Below, one piece after another: positions 34,806 through 44,831 of a DNA stretch of 58,959 nt. Source of the stretch: Clostridiales bacterium (GTDB taxonomy: Bacteria; Bacillota; Clostridia; Oscillospirales; CAG-272). Under the pieces are notes generated by a model. It was not told where the DNA came from and searched no databases. It saw only the letters and a list, made by a program, of their open reading frames with translations. The first letter of the stretch is position 1. Every line of letters starts with the position of its first letter. The position numbers and the translations under genes are program-made. Location of the stretch: contig DURE01000030.1 in NCBI GenBank assembly GCA_012837425.1, positions 1 through 58,959 of the forward strand. The letters are read 5' to 3'.

Positions 34806-36170
34806 ATGGGAAAAAGAGAGCTGACATGTGACGTTGCGGTCCTCGGCGGGGGGCCGGGCGGAATTCCGGCGGCGTTGGCCGCCGCAAGACACGGGGCAAG
34901 CGTGATTTTATGCGAGCGGAACGGACACCTCGGCGGCAACGCAGTGATGGGTTTGCCGCTGCTCGGGTATCTCTCGCAGGGCGGCCGGCAGATAGTCGGC
35001 GGGATAGCCCAGGAATTTGTTGACGACCTCATGGCGAGCGGCGATTCATTTGGCCACGAGCGCTGCCCGCTCCACAATTCGGTGACGCTGGTTCATCCCG
35101 ACAGGTTCAGGCTGCTTGCACTAAAAAAATGTCTTGAGGCCGGGGTGCGGCTGCTCTTTCACACCGAGGTCACCGGAGCCGTTGTCGCCGACGGCAGGCT
35201 CCAAAAAGCTGTTGTAACCGGCAAGGGAGAGCAGGTGGAGATAAGCGCCAGGGTATTCATTGACGCCACCGGCGACGGAGACCTCGCCTATATCGCGGGG
35301 GCACAATATGAAAAGGGGAGCGCCGCCGACCACATGATGCAGCCGCCCACACTTATGTTCTCGGTTACCGGGTTTTGTAAAGAGGAATTGATGAGCTTCC
35401 TTGAGGCGCACCCCGAGAATATGAAGCAGATTGATACTGTCAACGTGGGGGAGGGCTACGACACAAAACTCTGGCGCTCGACCGACAGCTATGTCTTTGT
35501 CGGCATGAAGGCATATCTTGACGAAATCAGAAAGAAAACCGACTGCCCTATTTTTCGCGAGAATATAATAATTATTAATTCTACAATACCCGGTAAGGTA
35601 TTCCTCAACATTGTGCGCGTCCCTGATAGCGATTGCTCGGACATCGAGAGCCTGTCCGAGGCCGAAATAAAGGGGCAGCTTCAGGTTGAGGGCATTTTCC
35701 GGATTCTTCGGGAATACTTTCCGGGCTTTGGCAATGCGGTGCTCGACTCGATTAGCCCGGCGATAGGCGTGCGCGAGACCCGGCGGTTCCGCGGCATTGA
35801 AAAGGTGACCGTCGACCAGGCGCTCGCAGGATATAAGCCCGAGAACACAATTGCCCTTGCCGGCTACAAAATCGATATCCACAGCGGCCGGGGGGAGGGA
35901 ACCGTGCTGCGCGAAATTGTCGAGCCCTACGGAATCCCGCTCGGCTCGCTTATCAGCGCCGACCTTGACGGGCTGCTCCTCTCGGGCAGGTGCATCTCGG
36001 TGGACCATGAAACACTCGGCTCAATGCGTGTGATGCCGACCTGTATGGCAATCGGCCAGGGCGCTGGAACCCTCGCGGCCTGTGCCGCCCGCCAGGGTGC
36101 GAGCCCGAGAGTTGTCGATTTCCGCGAAGTGGTGGATACTCTATTCAAGGATAAAGCGATACTTAAGTAA
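34806..36170 (+). CDS. FAD-dependent oxidoreductase (PF12831-like)
   Basis: A 454-residue soluble flavoprotein. The N-terminal dinucleotide motif is VLGGGPGGIPAALAAARHG with ERNGHLGGNA, typical of this family, and FIDATGDGDLAYIAGA marks the second FAD-contact strand. The C-terminal FAD motif includes GRCISVDHETLGSMRVMPT and GQGAGTLAA. No FeS-cluster Cys set, reductase partner or transporter is adjacent, so the substrate is unknown. The Shine-Dalgarno AAGGA is 12 nt from the ATG, longer than usual. Confidence 0.88.
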   Translation: MGKRELTCDVAVLGGGPGGIPAALAAARHGASVILCERNGHLGGNAVMGLPLLGYLSQGGRQIVGGIAQEFVDDLMASGDSFGHERCPLHNSVTLVHPDRFRLLALKKCLEAGVRLLFHTEVTGAVVADGRLQKAVVTGKGEQVEISARVFIDATGDGDLAYIAGAQYEKGSAADHMMQPPTLMFSVTGFCKEELMSFLEAHPENMKQIDTVNVGEGYDTKLWRSTDSYVFVGMKAYLDEIRKKTDCPIFRENIIIINSTIPGKVFLNIVRVPDSDCSDIESLSEAEIKGQLQVEGIFRILREYFPGFGNAVLDSISPAIGVRETRRFRGIEKVTVDQALAGYKPENTIALAGYKIDIHSGRGEGTVLREIVEPYGIPLGSLISADLDGLLLSGRCISVDHETLGSMRVMPTCMAIGQGAGTLAACAARQGASPRVVDFREVVDTLFKDKAILK

Positions 36171-36178
36171 TCGGCATG

Positions 36179-36356
36179 TGCGGGCCGCCCCGCACCCCGC
36201 TCAAGGAACTTTTTTGAAAAAAGTTCTTTGAGAATCATCAAATACTTCCTGAACTGAATCGAAAATTAAGCAGCGCGGGAGTCCATATCCCGCGTTCTGC
36301 TGCCTTTAGCGAACTGACTGACATGTAAAAGCAGCGCGAGGTCCCGGCGCGCCGGG
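36179..36356. repeat. Structured dispersed repeat, copy A
   Basis: It begins nine nt after the flavoprotein stop. Elements in order: a CCCCGCACCCCGC-type leader; a long hairpin CTCAAGGAAC/GTTCTTTGAG (36200-36232) with T and A runs inside the arms; a spacer CTGAACTGAAT; a hairpin CGCGGGA/TCCCGCG (about 36269-36303) flanked by AGCAG/CTGCT; then a block ending in the palindrome CCCGGCGCGCCGGG (36343-36356). Copy B at 44041-44222 has the same order, length and orientation. Confidence 0.85.
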
Positions 36357-36427
36357 CGTCTCGCCTGTGGAAATACCACCGGGGGCGCAGCGGGCGTCCG
36401 CAGGCTGCACATGTATTCTTTCATGAT

Positions 36428-36471
36428 AGAAAACGGGGCAAAGGCAAATCAAACCGATTTGCCCTTGCCCC
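36428..36471 (-). terminator. Terminator of the small membrane-protein gene at 36502-36774
   Basis: On the minus strand, two 16-nt arms (GGGGCAAGGGCAAATC and its near-perfect complement, one mismatch) surround a 5-nt loop and are followed by GTTTTCT. It faces copy A of the repeat, so the two convergent units are separated here. Confidence 0.8.
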
Positions 36472-36501
36472 TGCTCTACACGACGTTCTTTAGCCGACTT
36501 G

Positions 36502-36774
36502 TCAACTATCCCGCTTTTCCGAAATATCGAGAATCACGGCTCCGGCCACAGCCACCACAAGGCTTATCATTATGTATTCGAATACCTCCGGATACTTATA
36601 CAGCGCTGAGGCGGGACATTCTCTGATAGCGTCTCTGAACATTATCGTAATCCCTATAAGCACCGCCGTAATCAGTGGCAGGCAGATATGCAGGAGCCTT
36701 ATCGAATGGCGTGATATCCGGTCAAGGTGCTCGACAATCCGGCGCCGCTTTTGGTCTTTGTATGTACTCTTCAA
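36502..36774 (-). CDS. Small two-helix membrane protein of unknown function
   Basis: A 90-residue protein: a strongly basic N-terminus (KDQKRRRIVEHLDR), a hydrophobic helix (about 27-46), a short loop with ECPASALYKYPEVFEY, a second helix (about 66-82) and a charged end (DISEKRDS). The start is TTG with AAAGGA eight nt upstream. It has its own terminator, which supports a real gene. No family recognised. Confidence 0.6.
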   Translation of the reverse strand: MKSTYKDQKRRRIVEHLDRISRHSIRLLHICLPLITAVLIGITIMFRDAIRECPASALYKYPEVFEYIMISLVVAVAGAVILDISEKRDS

Positions 36775-37010
36775 TTTTTTTTCCTTTCAAAACTCATATT
36801 TCAAGAAAATTATTGTATAATTATTAAAACGAAGCGAACAAATTTTCTTATTTAGTACCTTGCCGGTACGGAATCAATATCATCAAGTACAGTATAACAA
36901 ATTTCAACACAAAATTCTACGAATAGTTTTATACAACAAAGTATTAATAACCCCGGAGTTCTAGATATTGGTAATTATCAGCAATATGTTCAATTAGCGC
37001 TTAAACAAAC

Positions 37011-37035
37011 CGAACAAGTGTTCTCCTGCTATAAT
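37011..37035 (+). promoter_or_regulatory. LexA (SOS) box and extended -10 promoter
   Basis: CGAACAAGTGTTCT (37011-37024) matches the Gram-positive LexA/DinR box CGAACRNRYGTTYC at 13 of 14 positions, with perfect GAAC-N4-GTTC arms. It sits six nt before a TATAAT (37030-37035) with a TGC extended -10, where bound LexA would block polymerase. No good -35 is visible. The upstream gap 36775-37010 is AT-rich, with only a small GTACC/GGTAC hairpin near 36857. Confidence 0.75.
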
Positions 37036-37067
37036 AGGGACAACCAAAAAACGGAAAGGAGACTACC

Positions 37068-37415
37068 ATGAGCTACAACGATTCAAGCCGAATTGGAACA
37101 AGGGCAACCGAGACCAAAAAGGGGAGAGTGCTGATTATGCAGAGCACTGCCGAAGTGCTGGGCAGTGAAGTCATCTACCGTTTATACCGCGCAAAACAGG
37201 CCGGCGAATATGTCTATCAGATTTATGCCGGATACAAGCGCGAGCGGGTTTACTGTGGCGTCGGAAAGGACAGGGACATAGCGGAAATAATTTTTACGGC
37301 GGTGGCAAAAGGCCGGGTGACCCCCTGTACGCTCCCGTGTATTGTCGCCGACCTTCTGCCTGATCCCGCCGAGGAGGAAGCGGCGGCTATTGTAGCCTTT
37401 TGCAAAGCAAATTAA
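37068..37415 (+). CDS. Small protein of unknown function under a LexA box
   Basis: A 115-residue soluble protein with no membrane segment, starting MSYNDSSRIGTRATETKKGR after GGAAAGGA. The core reads like a small alpha/beta domain: YRLYRAKQAGEYVYQIYAGY, then ERVYCGVGKDRDIAEIIFTAV and a C-terminal helix. Cys residues at about 64, 84 and 88 are not spaced as a clear zinc site. It may belong to one of the clostridial DUF families of this size (DUF6514 is a guess). It is unlike YneA (no membrane helix or LysM). A terminator follows, so it is a one-gene unit. Confidence 0.7.
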   Translation: MSYNDSSRIGTRATETKKGRVLIMQSTAEVLGSEVIYRLYRAKQAGEYVYQIYAGYKRERVYCGVGKDRDIAEIIFTAVAKGRVTPCTLPCIVADLLPDPAEEEAAAIVAFCKAN

Positions 37416-37484
37416 CGGCATTTCAAAGCAAAACCAACCACCTTCATTTTTTGGTTTGAGCTAAAACATAAAACAGGAATAAAT

Positions 37485-37530
37485 AAGTCACAGGTGCGAT
37501 GCCGGTGCGGCAGGCACACCTGTGACTTTT
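37485..37530 (+). terminator. Terminator of the LexA-box gene
   Basis: AAGTCACAGGTG and CACCTGTGACTT pair perfectly around a 20-nt loop that contains its own small GCCG/CGGC hairpin, followed by TTTT. Confidence 0.8.
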
Positions 37531-37564
37531 CAGGCCAAGTTGATTTTTATAGTGAAAAAATTCC

Positions 37565-37593
37565 TTTACAAACCCCGGATATTGTGGTAACAT
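37565..37593 (+). promoter_or_regulatory. Probable promoter of nrdR
   Basis: TTTACA, 17 bases, TAACAT. The -10 matches at 4 of 6 positions; predicted leader ~55 nt. Confidence 0.5.
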
Positions 37594-37655
37594 ATAAATG
37601 CACAAGGCATAGTAATAGAAAGGAAAGCCGCGCACTGTGCGGCCGTGATGGTTTT

Positions 37656-38141
37656 ATGAAATGCCCGTCCTGCGGATATGCTGATAGCAGGGTTATAGAT
37701 TCGCGTCCGGTCTCAGACGGTACAAGTATCCGCCGCCGCCGCGAGTGCCTTAGCTGTCAGAAACGCTTTAACACTTTTGAGGTTGTTGAGGCCCTGCAGA
37801 TTGTCGTTGTAAAGAAAGACGGCTCAAAGGAGCTTTTCGACAGGAACAAGCTGCTCACCGGCCTGCTCAAGGCCTGCCAGAAGCGTCCGGTGAATGCCGA
37901 GGAGATTGTGTCGGAAGTCGAGGCCGAACTGCAGAACTCGCTCAAACTTGAGGTGACCTCGCGCGAGATTGGCGAGCTGGTTATGTCAAAGCTCAAGGCA
38001 CGGGATGAGGTCGCGTATGTGCGTTTTGCCTCGGTTTATCGCGAGTTCCGGGACCTTGACACCTTTTTGCGGGAGCTCAACGAGCTGAAAAAAAAGGCTG
38101 AAGTGACTGCCGGCCCTGCCGCAAGGAAACAGAAGAAGTGA
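37656..38141 (+). CDS. nrdR: Transcriptional repressor NrdR
   Basis: An ATP/dATP-sensing zinc-ribbon repressor of ribonucleotide reductase genes. The 161-residue protein starts [17 protein letters not shown]; the zinc ligands are C3, C6, C31 and C34, and the ATP-cone runs about 46-136 ([20 protein letters not shown]). The ribosome-binding site is weak. No ribonucleotide reductase gene is in the window. Its TGA overlaps the GTG of the next gene, so the two are translationally coupled. Confidence 0.97.
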   Translation: MKCPSCGYADSRVIDSRPVSDGTSIRRRRECLSCQKRFNTFEVVEALQIVVVKKDGSKELFDRNKLLTGLLKACQKRPVNAEEIVSEVEAELQNSLKLEVTSREIGELVMSKLKARDEVAYVRFASVYREFRDLDTFLRELNELKKKAEVTAGPAARKQKK

Positions 38142-38863
38142 GCGTTACCTGGAATCCCTGGCACGGCTGCAAAAAGTACAGCGAGGGCTGCCTGAACTGC
38201 TACGTCTTTCGTATTGACGGCGAGCATGATATTGACAGCCGGGTTGTAAAGCTCAATGCACGCTTCGACCTCCCGGTGAAAAGAGGCAAGGGCGGATATA
38301 AGATAAAACCGGGCGACGAGGTTTATACCTGTCTGTCGTCCGATTTTTTTCTTGAGGAGGCCGACGAGTGGCGGGGGCGCGCATGGGAGATAATCGCCGG
38401 GCGGCGCGACCTGATATTTATTATTATCACAAAGCGTATCCTCCGCGCCGCCGGGTGTTTTCCTGCCGACTGGGGGGACGGGTATGAGCATGTTCACATC
38501 GGGGTCACCTGTGAAAACCAGCGCCGCGCCGACGAGCGGCTGCCGGTGTTTCTTAGGCTGCCAATCAAACACAGGTTTGTCGTCTGCGAGCCGCTGCTCG
38601 AGAAAATAGAATTGTCGCCCTATCTTGGCGGCGGCGGGATTGAGCGGGTTGTCGCCGGGGGCGAGTCGGGTCCCGGGGCGCGGGTCTGCGATTGGGACTG
38701 GGTTGTGGCGCTGCGCCATACCTGCGCCGGGGCCGATGTGGCATTTAATTTCAGGCAGACCGGAGCACTGTTCAGAAAGGACGGCAGGATATACAGAATC
38801 CCACGGAAGCACCAGTTAGAGCAGGCCGCGCGTGCCGGAATTGACTTTGCGGGCAGGGAATAG
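38138..38863 (+). CDS. Gp37/Gp68-like DUF5131 protein
   Basis: A 241-residue protein with the DUF5131 pattern [20 protein letters not shown]11, C18 and C21 spaced C-x6-C-x2-C, which could hold a metal or FeS cluster. Later family motifs are [43 protein letters not shown] and [13 protein letters not shown]. The family is common in phages and bacteria and has no settled activity. GTG start inside the nrdR stop; convergent with sleL. Confidence 0.8.
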   Translation: MSVTWNPWHGCKKYSEGCLNCYVFRIDGEHDIDSRVVKLNARFDLPVKRGKGGYKIKPGDEVYTCLSSDFFLEEADEWRGRAWEIIAGRRDLIFIIITKRILRAAGCFPADWGDGYEHVHIGVTCENQRRADERLPVFLRLPIKHRFVVCEPLLEKIELSPYLGGGGIERVVAGGESGPGARVCDWDWVVALRHTCAGADVAFNFRQTGALFRKDGRIYRIPRKHQLEQAARAGIDFAGRE

Positions 38864-38868
38864 TCAGA

Positions 38869-41605
<2,737 letters not shown>

Positions 41606-41648
41606 GCGCTGAGCCTGACCAGCCGGGCGTCATGACATAAAAGCCAGG

Positions 41649-41684
41649 AATATTTTAGGGCTGCCGCCGACAGCCCTAAATATT
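41649..41684 (+). terminator. Terminator-like hairpin after eno
   Basis: AATATTTTAGGGCTG and CAGCCCTAAATATT form a long AT-ended stem with a 7-nt loop, 44 nt after the enolase stop. There is no clean T-run, but the U/A-rich base of the stem is compatible with termination in either direction. Confidence 0.6.
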
Positions 41685-41717
41685 CAGGATAATTTATTGA
41701 TTATCGATAAATAAGTA

Positions 41718-41746
41718 TTGACAAACAATAATATGGCTGCTATAAT
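41718..41746 (+). promoter_or_regulatory. Perfect-consensus SigA promoter of the DUF2975 operon
   Basis: TTGACA, 17 bases, TATAAT with a TGC extended -10; predicted leader ~25 nt. An inverted TTATCGATAA motif at 41701-41710, just upstream, could be an operator, possibly for the XRE regulator. Confidence 0.88.
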
Positions 41747-41777
41747 TAACACAAATTAAAAAACCGCGGAGGGAGAC

Positions 41778-42245
41778 ATGCTGAAAATCAAAAAGAACAC
41801 ATCGGCTTATATTTCGCTTGTGCTCGCAGTTTTGGCGCTCGTGGTGCTTATCGCAATTTGGGCGACCCTGCCTTATATTGTCGATTATTTTTACAGTTTA
41901 TTCAAAGGGCGCGTAGATGGCAAAACCCAGCTTCTTGCGGCGCTGTATGCCGCATCGCTGCCGGTGGCTCTGGCCGATATTCTCCTCATTCGCCTGCTGC
42001 TGCTTGTGCGGGCCGGCCGGACTTTTTCGCCCGAGGCGGTGGGCAGCCTGCGCGGAATATCCTGGTGCTGTCTTTTTGAGGGGGCATATCTTATCTTCGT
42101 CGGCATCTTTATGTTTGACCCTGCGGCTGTCAGCTTCTGTATGCTGGCCTTTGCCGCCGTATTTCTCGGAATTGTGCTCCGGGTCGTCAAGAATGTGATT
42201 GAGGAAGCGACCGCCATCAAAACCGAGAACGACTACACGATTTGA
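41778..42245 (+). CDS. DUF2975 family membrane protein
   Basis: A 155-residue protein with four predicted helices (about 11-38, 48-72, 88-112, 116-140) and the family segment AGRTFSPEAVGSLRGISWCC. DUF2975 proteins are nearly always next to a small XRE regulator, as here (9-nt gap); the function of the pair is not established. GGAGG precedes the ATG. Confidence 0.8.
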   Translation: MLKIKKNTSAYISLVLAVLALVVLIAIWATLPYIVDYFYSLFKGRVDGKTQLLAALYAASLPVALADILLIRLLLLVRAGRTFSPEAVGSLRGISWCCLFEGAYLIFVGIFMFDPAAVSFCMLAFAAVFLGIVLRVVKNVIEEATAIKTENDYTI

Positions 42246-42254
42246 GGTGTTGAT

Positions 42255-42497
42255 ATGATTGTTGTCAACCTTGACGTGATGATGGCAAAGCGGAAGATGT
42301 CGCTCGGCGAGCTCTCCGAGCGGGTCGGGATAACGCTTGCTAACCTCTCGATTCTCAAAAACAACCGCGCGAGGGCAATCCGCTTTTCAACGCTCGACGC
42401 TATCTGCCGGGCGCTCGACTGCCAGCCCTCGGACATACTCGAATATATACCCGGTGCCGAAAGCGAGGAGGAAAAAGATGAACAGTCAAAACAATAA
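42255..42497 (+). CDS. Small XRE-family DNA-binding regulator (YozG-like)
   Basis: An 80-residue protein that is almost entirely a helix-turn-helix domain: LDVMMAKRKMSLGELSERVG with recognition helix ITLANLSILKNNRARAI, then DAICRALDCQPSDILEYIP, and an acidic tail. The NLSILKN pattern is typical of regulators paired with DUF2975. It probably controls its own operon. The last 20 nt overlap the next gene. Confidence 0.88.
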   Translation: MIVVNLDVMMAKRKMSLGELSERVGITLANLSILKNNRARAIRFSTLDAICRALDCQPSDILEYIPGAESEEEKDEQSKQ

Positions 42498-44031
42498 CGC
42501 CGCCCGGACCGCCGGGTTGAGAACTACTTACGGCTTCAGTTGGTTTGACACGCTCATGGCCTGGTGCGCTGTTCTTTTCGGTTATCTTATAATCCGCCTT
42601 CTGCCGCTGCGTAGCAAGCCTGCTGGCGCGGCCCTCTTGCTGCTTGCGATGTATGCGGTGGCTTTTATTTGGTTCCGCAAGAGCGGCGTGAGGCCGTCGG
42701 TGCGGTCGCTGGTCTTTGCTGCCACGGGGATTGCGATGCTCCCGGCCTTCGTTCTCAGCGACCTCGGGTGGCTTGCCCCCTTGCTCTTTTTTTCTGAGCT
42801 TGTTATCTGGCTTTACTTTGTCTACAGCGCGCCGGGAAATTCTGTCGAGACGGGTGTCGGTCAATACTTCTGGCTGGATGCGGCAAAGGCCGTCTTTGTC
42901 ATGCCGGCAGCCTCACTGCCTGCCCTGGCGGGCGCTGCGGTCGGCAAAACCCGGGGCAAAGGTAAGAAGGTTGTCGGCACGCTGCTCTGGATTCTGCTTG
43001 GACTGCTGGCGGCAATTATCCCGACGCTGATTGTCACCGAGCTGCTCTCGTTTGACGAAAATTTCAGGCAGATTATAAAAATGATTTTCGACCTTGACCT
43101 TGAATGGCTTGCAGATCGGCTGATGGCGTTCCTTTTCGGGCTACCGCTGGCTTTTTGGGGATTCGCGGCTTTTGTATCCTCGCGCCAAAGAAAGCTTTCG
43201 GACAAAATAACCGGTGAGCAATGCGGCCGTGTGGCCGAGGCGGTCAGAGTTTTTCCCGCGCCGCTGATATACGCGACAATGACGCCGGTGCTGACTCTCT
43301 ACGCCATATTTTTCGTGTCACAGTGGGGCTATTATACGACCGCCTTTTACGGCGTTTTGCCCGATGGGTTTGTATATTCCTCATATGCGCGCTCTGGTTT
43401 TTTCCAGCTCTGTGCGGTGGCCTCTCTCAACGCGCTGGCACTCATCTTCGTGAGCATATCCGTGCGGCGCAAAAGCAGAGCCGAGCGGGTTTTGCTCAAG
43501 GTTTATTCGGTGATAACCGCGCTGTTCACACTTATCCTCATTGCGACGGCGCTCTCGAAAATGGCGCTCTATATCGACGCCTACGGGCTGACGCTAAAAC
43601 GTGTGTATGTGAGCTGGTTTATGATTTTCATGGTTGCCGGGTTCATTTATGCAATCGTAGCGCAGCTTACAAGGCGCTTCAGGTTCAATTTTGCCCTGCT
43701 TCTCACAGGGGCGCTGATGTTCGGGGCGATAGCCTATGCCAATGTGAGCGGCTTTATCGCGAGTTATAACGCCGATGCCTACCTTGACGGGCGGCTCGGC
43801 AGTGTGGATATTTCCGAAATCACCCGTATGGGCGACTCGGGAATACCGGCGCTGGTAAAACTGGTAGAGGAAGCAGAGGACAGTAAAGTATCCCGGGAGG
43901 CTCTGAAAAGTATAAGTGAATATATAGCAAACAACAACAAGGAAAAAAAGATGAATATCCTCACCTTCAGCCTGCCGCGGGCGAGGGCCCTTGCCCTGCT
44001 CGAGCGGGAAGGCTATATTGAGGGGGATTAA
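42478..44031 (+). CDS. DUF4153 family membrane protein
   Basis: A 517-residue protein with about twelve membrane helices through residue ~425, then a soluble C-terminal stretch (about 445-517) of helical, charged sequence. The PLIYATMTPVLTLYAIFF and SWFMIFMVAGFIYAIV region fits DUF4153 (PF13687). Function unknown. The ATG at 42478 has GAGGAGG just upstream and lies inside the regulator gene; in-frame upstream ATGs are out of context. Confidence 0.75.
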   Translation: MNSQNNNAARTAGLRTTYGFSWFDTLMAWCAVLFGYLIIRLLPLRSKPAGAALLLLAMYAVAFIWFRKSGVRPSVRSLVFAATGIAMLPAFVLSDLGWLAPLLFFSELVIWLYFVYSAPGNSVETGVGQYFWLDAAKAVFVMPAASLPALAGAAVGKTRGKGKKVVGTLLWILLGLLAAIIPTLIVTELLSFDENFRQIIKMIFDLDLEWLADRLMAFLFGLPLAFWGFAAFVSSRQRKLSDKITGEQCGRVAEAVRVFPAPLIYATMTPVLTLYAIFFVSQWGYYTTAFYGVLPDGFVYSSYARSGFFQLCAVASLNALALIFVSISVRRKSRAERVLLKVYSVITALFTLILIATALSKMALYIDAYGLTLKRVYVSWFMIFMVAGFIYAIVAQLTRRFRFNFALLLTGALMFGAIAYANVSGFIASYNADAYLDGRLGSVDISEITRMGDSGIPALVKLVEEAEDSKVSREALKSISEYIANNNKEKKMNILTFSLPRARALALLEREGYIEGD

Positions 44032-44040
44032 CTTAATTTA

Positions 44041-44222
44041 CAGGGCTCTGCCCCATGCCCCCGCTTAAGGGACTTTTTTGAGGAAAAAGTCCCTTAAGAA
44101 TCCCCAAAACCTTCTGAACTGAATTGCAAATAAAGCAGCGCGGGAGCCCATATCCCGCGCTATGCTGCCACTCGCCCGCTGACTGACATGGGGAAAGCAG
44201 CGCGAGGTCCCGGCGCGCCGGG
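44041..44222. repeat. Structured dispersed repeat, copy B
   Basis: It begins nine nt after the DUF4153 stop, in the same orientation as copy A. Hairpin 1 is CTTAAGGGAC/GTCCCTTAAG (44064-44098), then CTGAACTGAAT, then GCGCGGGA/TCCCGCGC (about 44134-44167), then a last 26-nt block (44197-44222) identical to copy A and ending in CCCGGCGCGCCGGG. From CTGAACT to the palindrome the copies are 108 and 109 nt and align along their length. Confidence 0.85.
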
Positions 44223-44271
44223 TCGTTGCGCCCTGCAGGAATCGCGGTGGGCAACTCTCAGAAATTTAGCA

Positions 44272-44310
44272 GGGCAGCCGCAGGTCACTTTGACTTGCGG
44301 CTGCCCTTTT
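44272..44310 (+). terminator. Terminator after repeat copy B
   Basis: GGGCAGCCGCAGGTC and GACTTGCGGCTGCCC pair with one wobble around ACTTT, followed by TTTTAT. The T-run is on the plus strand, ending the DUF2975-XRE-DUF4153 transcript after it has copied the repeat; it may also serve the convergent DUF4358 gene. Confidence 0.85.
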
Positions 44311-44320
44311 ATAGTGATTT

Positions 44321-44815
44321 TTATTGCTTGAGCAATTCTTCAACCGCCTTGAATACCGCGGTTTTGTCCTGTTTTGTCAGTATGGTGTAGACCACATAGT
44401 TGCCGAATATCCGCACCTCGGCGTCCTCCATCTTGGGGTGTTCGGCGGCGATGTAGTCGGCCTGCAGCACCCAGCGCTCCATCTTCAGCGAGAGATAGCC
44501 CCGGCAAAGTGCCTGCATGGCCTCGGCCTGTCCGTCCTTGACCTTGAATACCCCGAACTGGTTTATGTTGGTGCTGGTGTTGGCAATCCGGATTTCATAC
44601 GAGTCAATCAGGGCGTCGGCTCCCTCGAAGTAAAAATCAAGATAATCCGAATCAACGCTGTAGTAACCGTCGTCAAGCGGCACGGTGGCCTCGATTTTAT
44701 CGATAACCTCTTTTGCGGTCAAATCATCTCTGTAGGAGACCTTTTTACCGCACGAGGCGAAGAGAATGACGGCCAATATCAAGGTGAGAATTGTTTTTAC
44801 GGCTTTTTTATTCAT
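44321..44815 (-). CDS. DUF4358 lipoprotein
   Basis: A 164-residue secreted lipoprotein: basic start (MNKKAVK), hydrophobic core, lipobox LFASC with C22 as the lipidated residue. The mature part matches DUF4358 (LTAKEVIDKIEATVPLDDGYY; then DGQAEAMQALCRGYL). DUF4358 genes commonly accompany SGNH and MBOAT genes for O-acylation of surface polymers; here only the SGNH partner is adjacent (16 nt upstream). Confidence 0.85.
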   Translation of the reverse strand: MNKKAVKTILTLILAVILFASCGKKVSYRDDLTAKEVIDKIEATVPLDDGYYSVDSDYLDFYFEGADALIDSYEIRIANTSTNINQFGVFKVKDGQAEAMQALCRGYLSLKMERWVLQADYIAAEHPKMEDAEVRIFGNYVVYTILTKQDKTAVFKAVEELLKQ

Positions 44816-44831
44816 GTCAACACCTCATGTC

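Noticed and set aside
36836-36850. CGAACAAATTTTC in the gap upstream of the small membrane-protein gene as another LexA box
   Set aside because: Only one half-site is intact, so repression is not supported.
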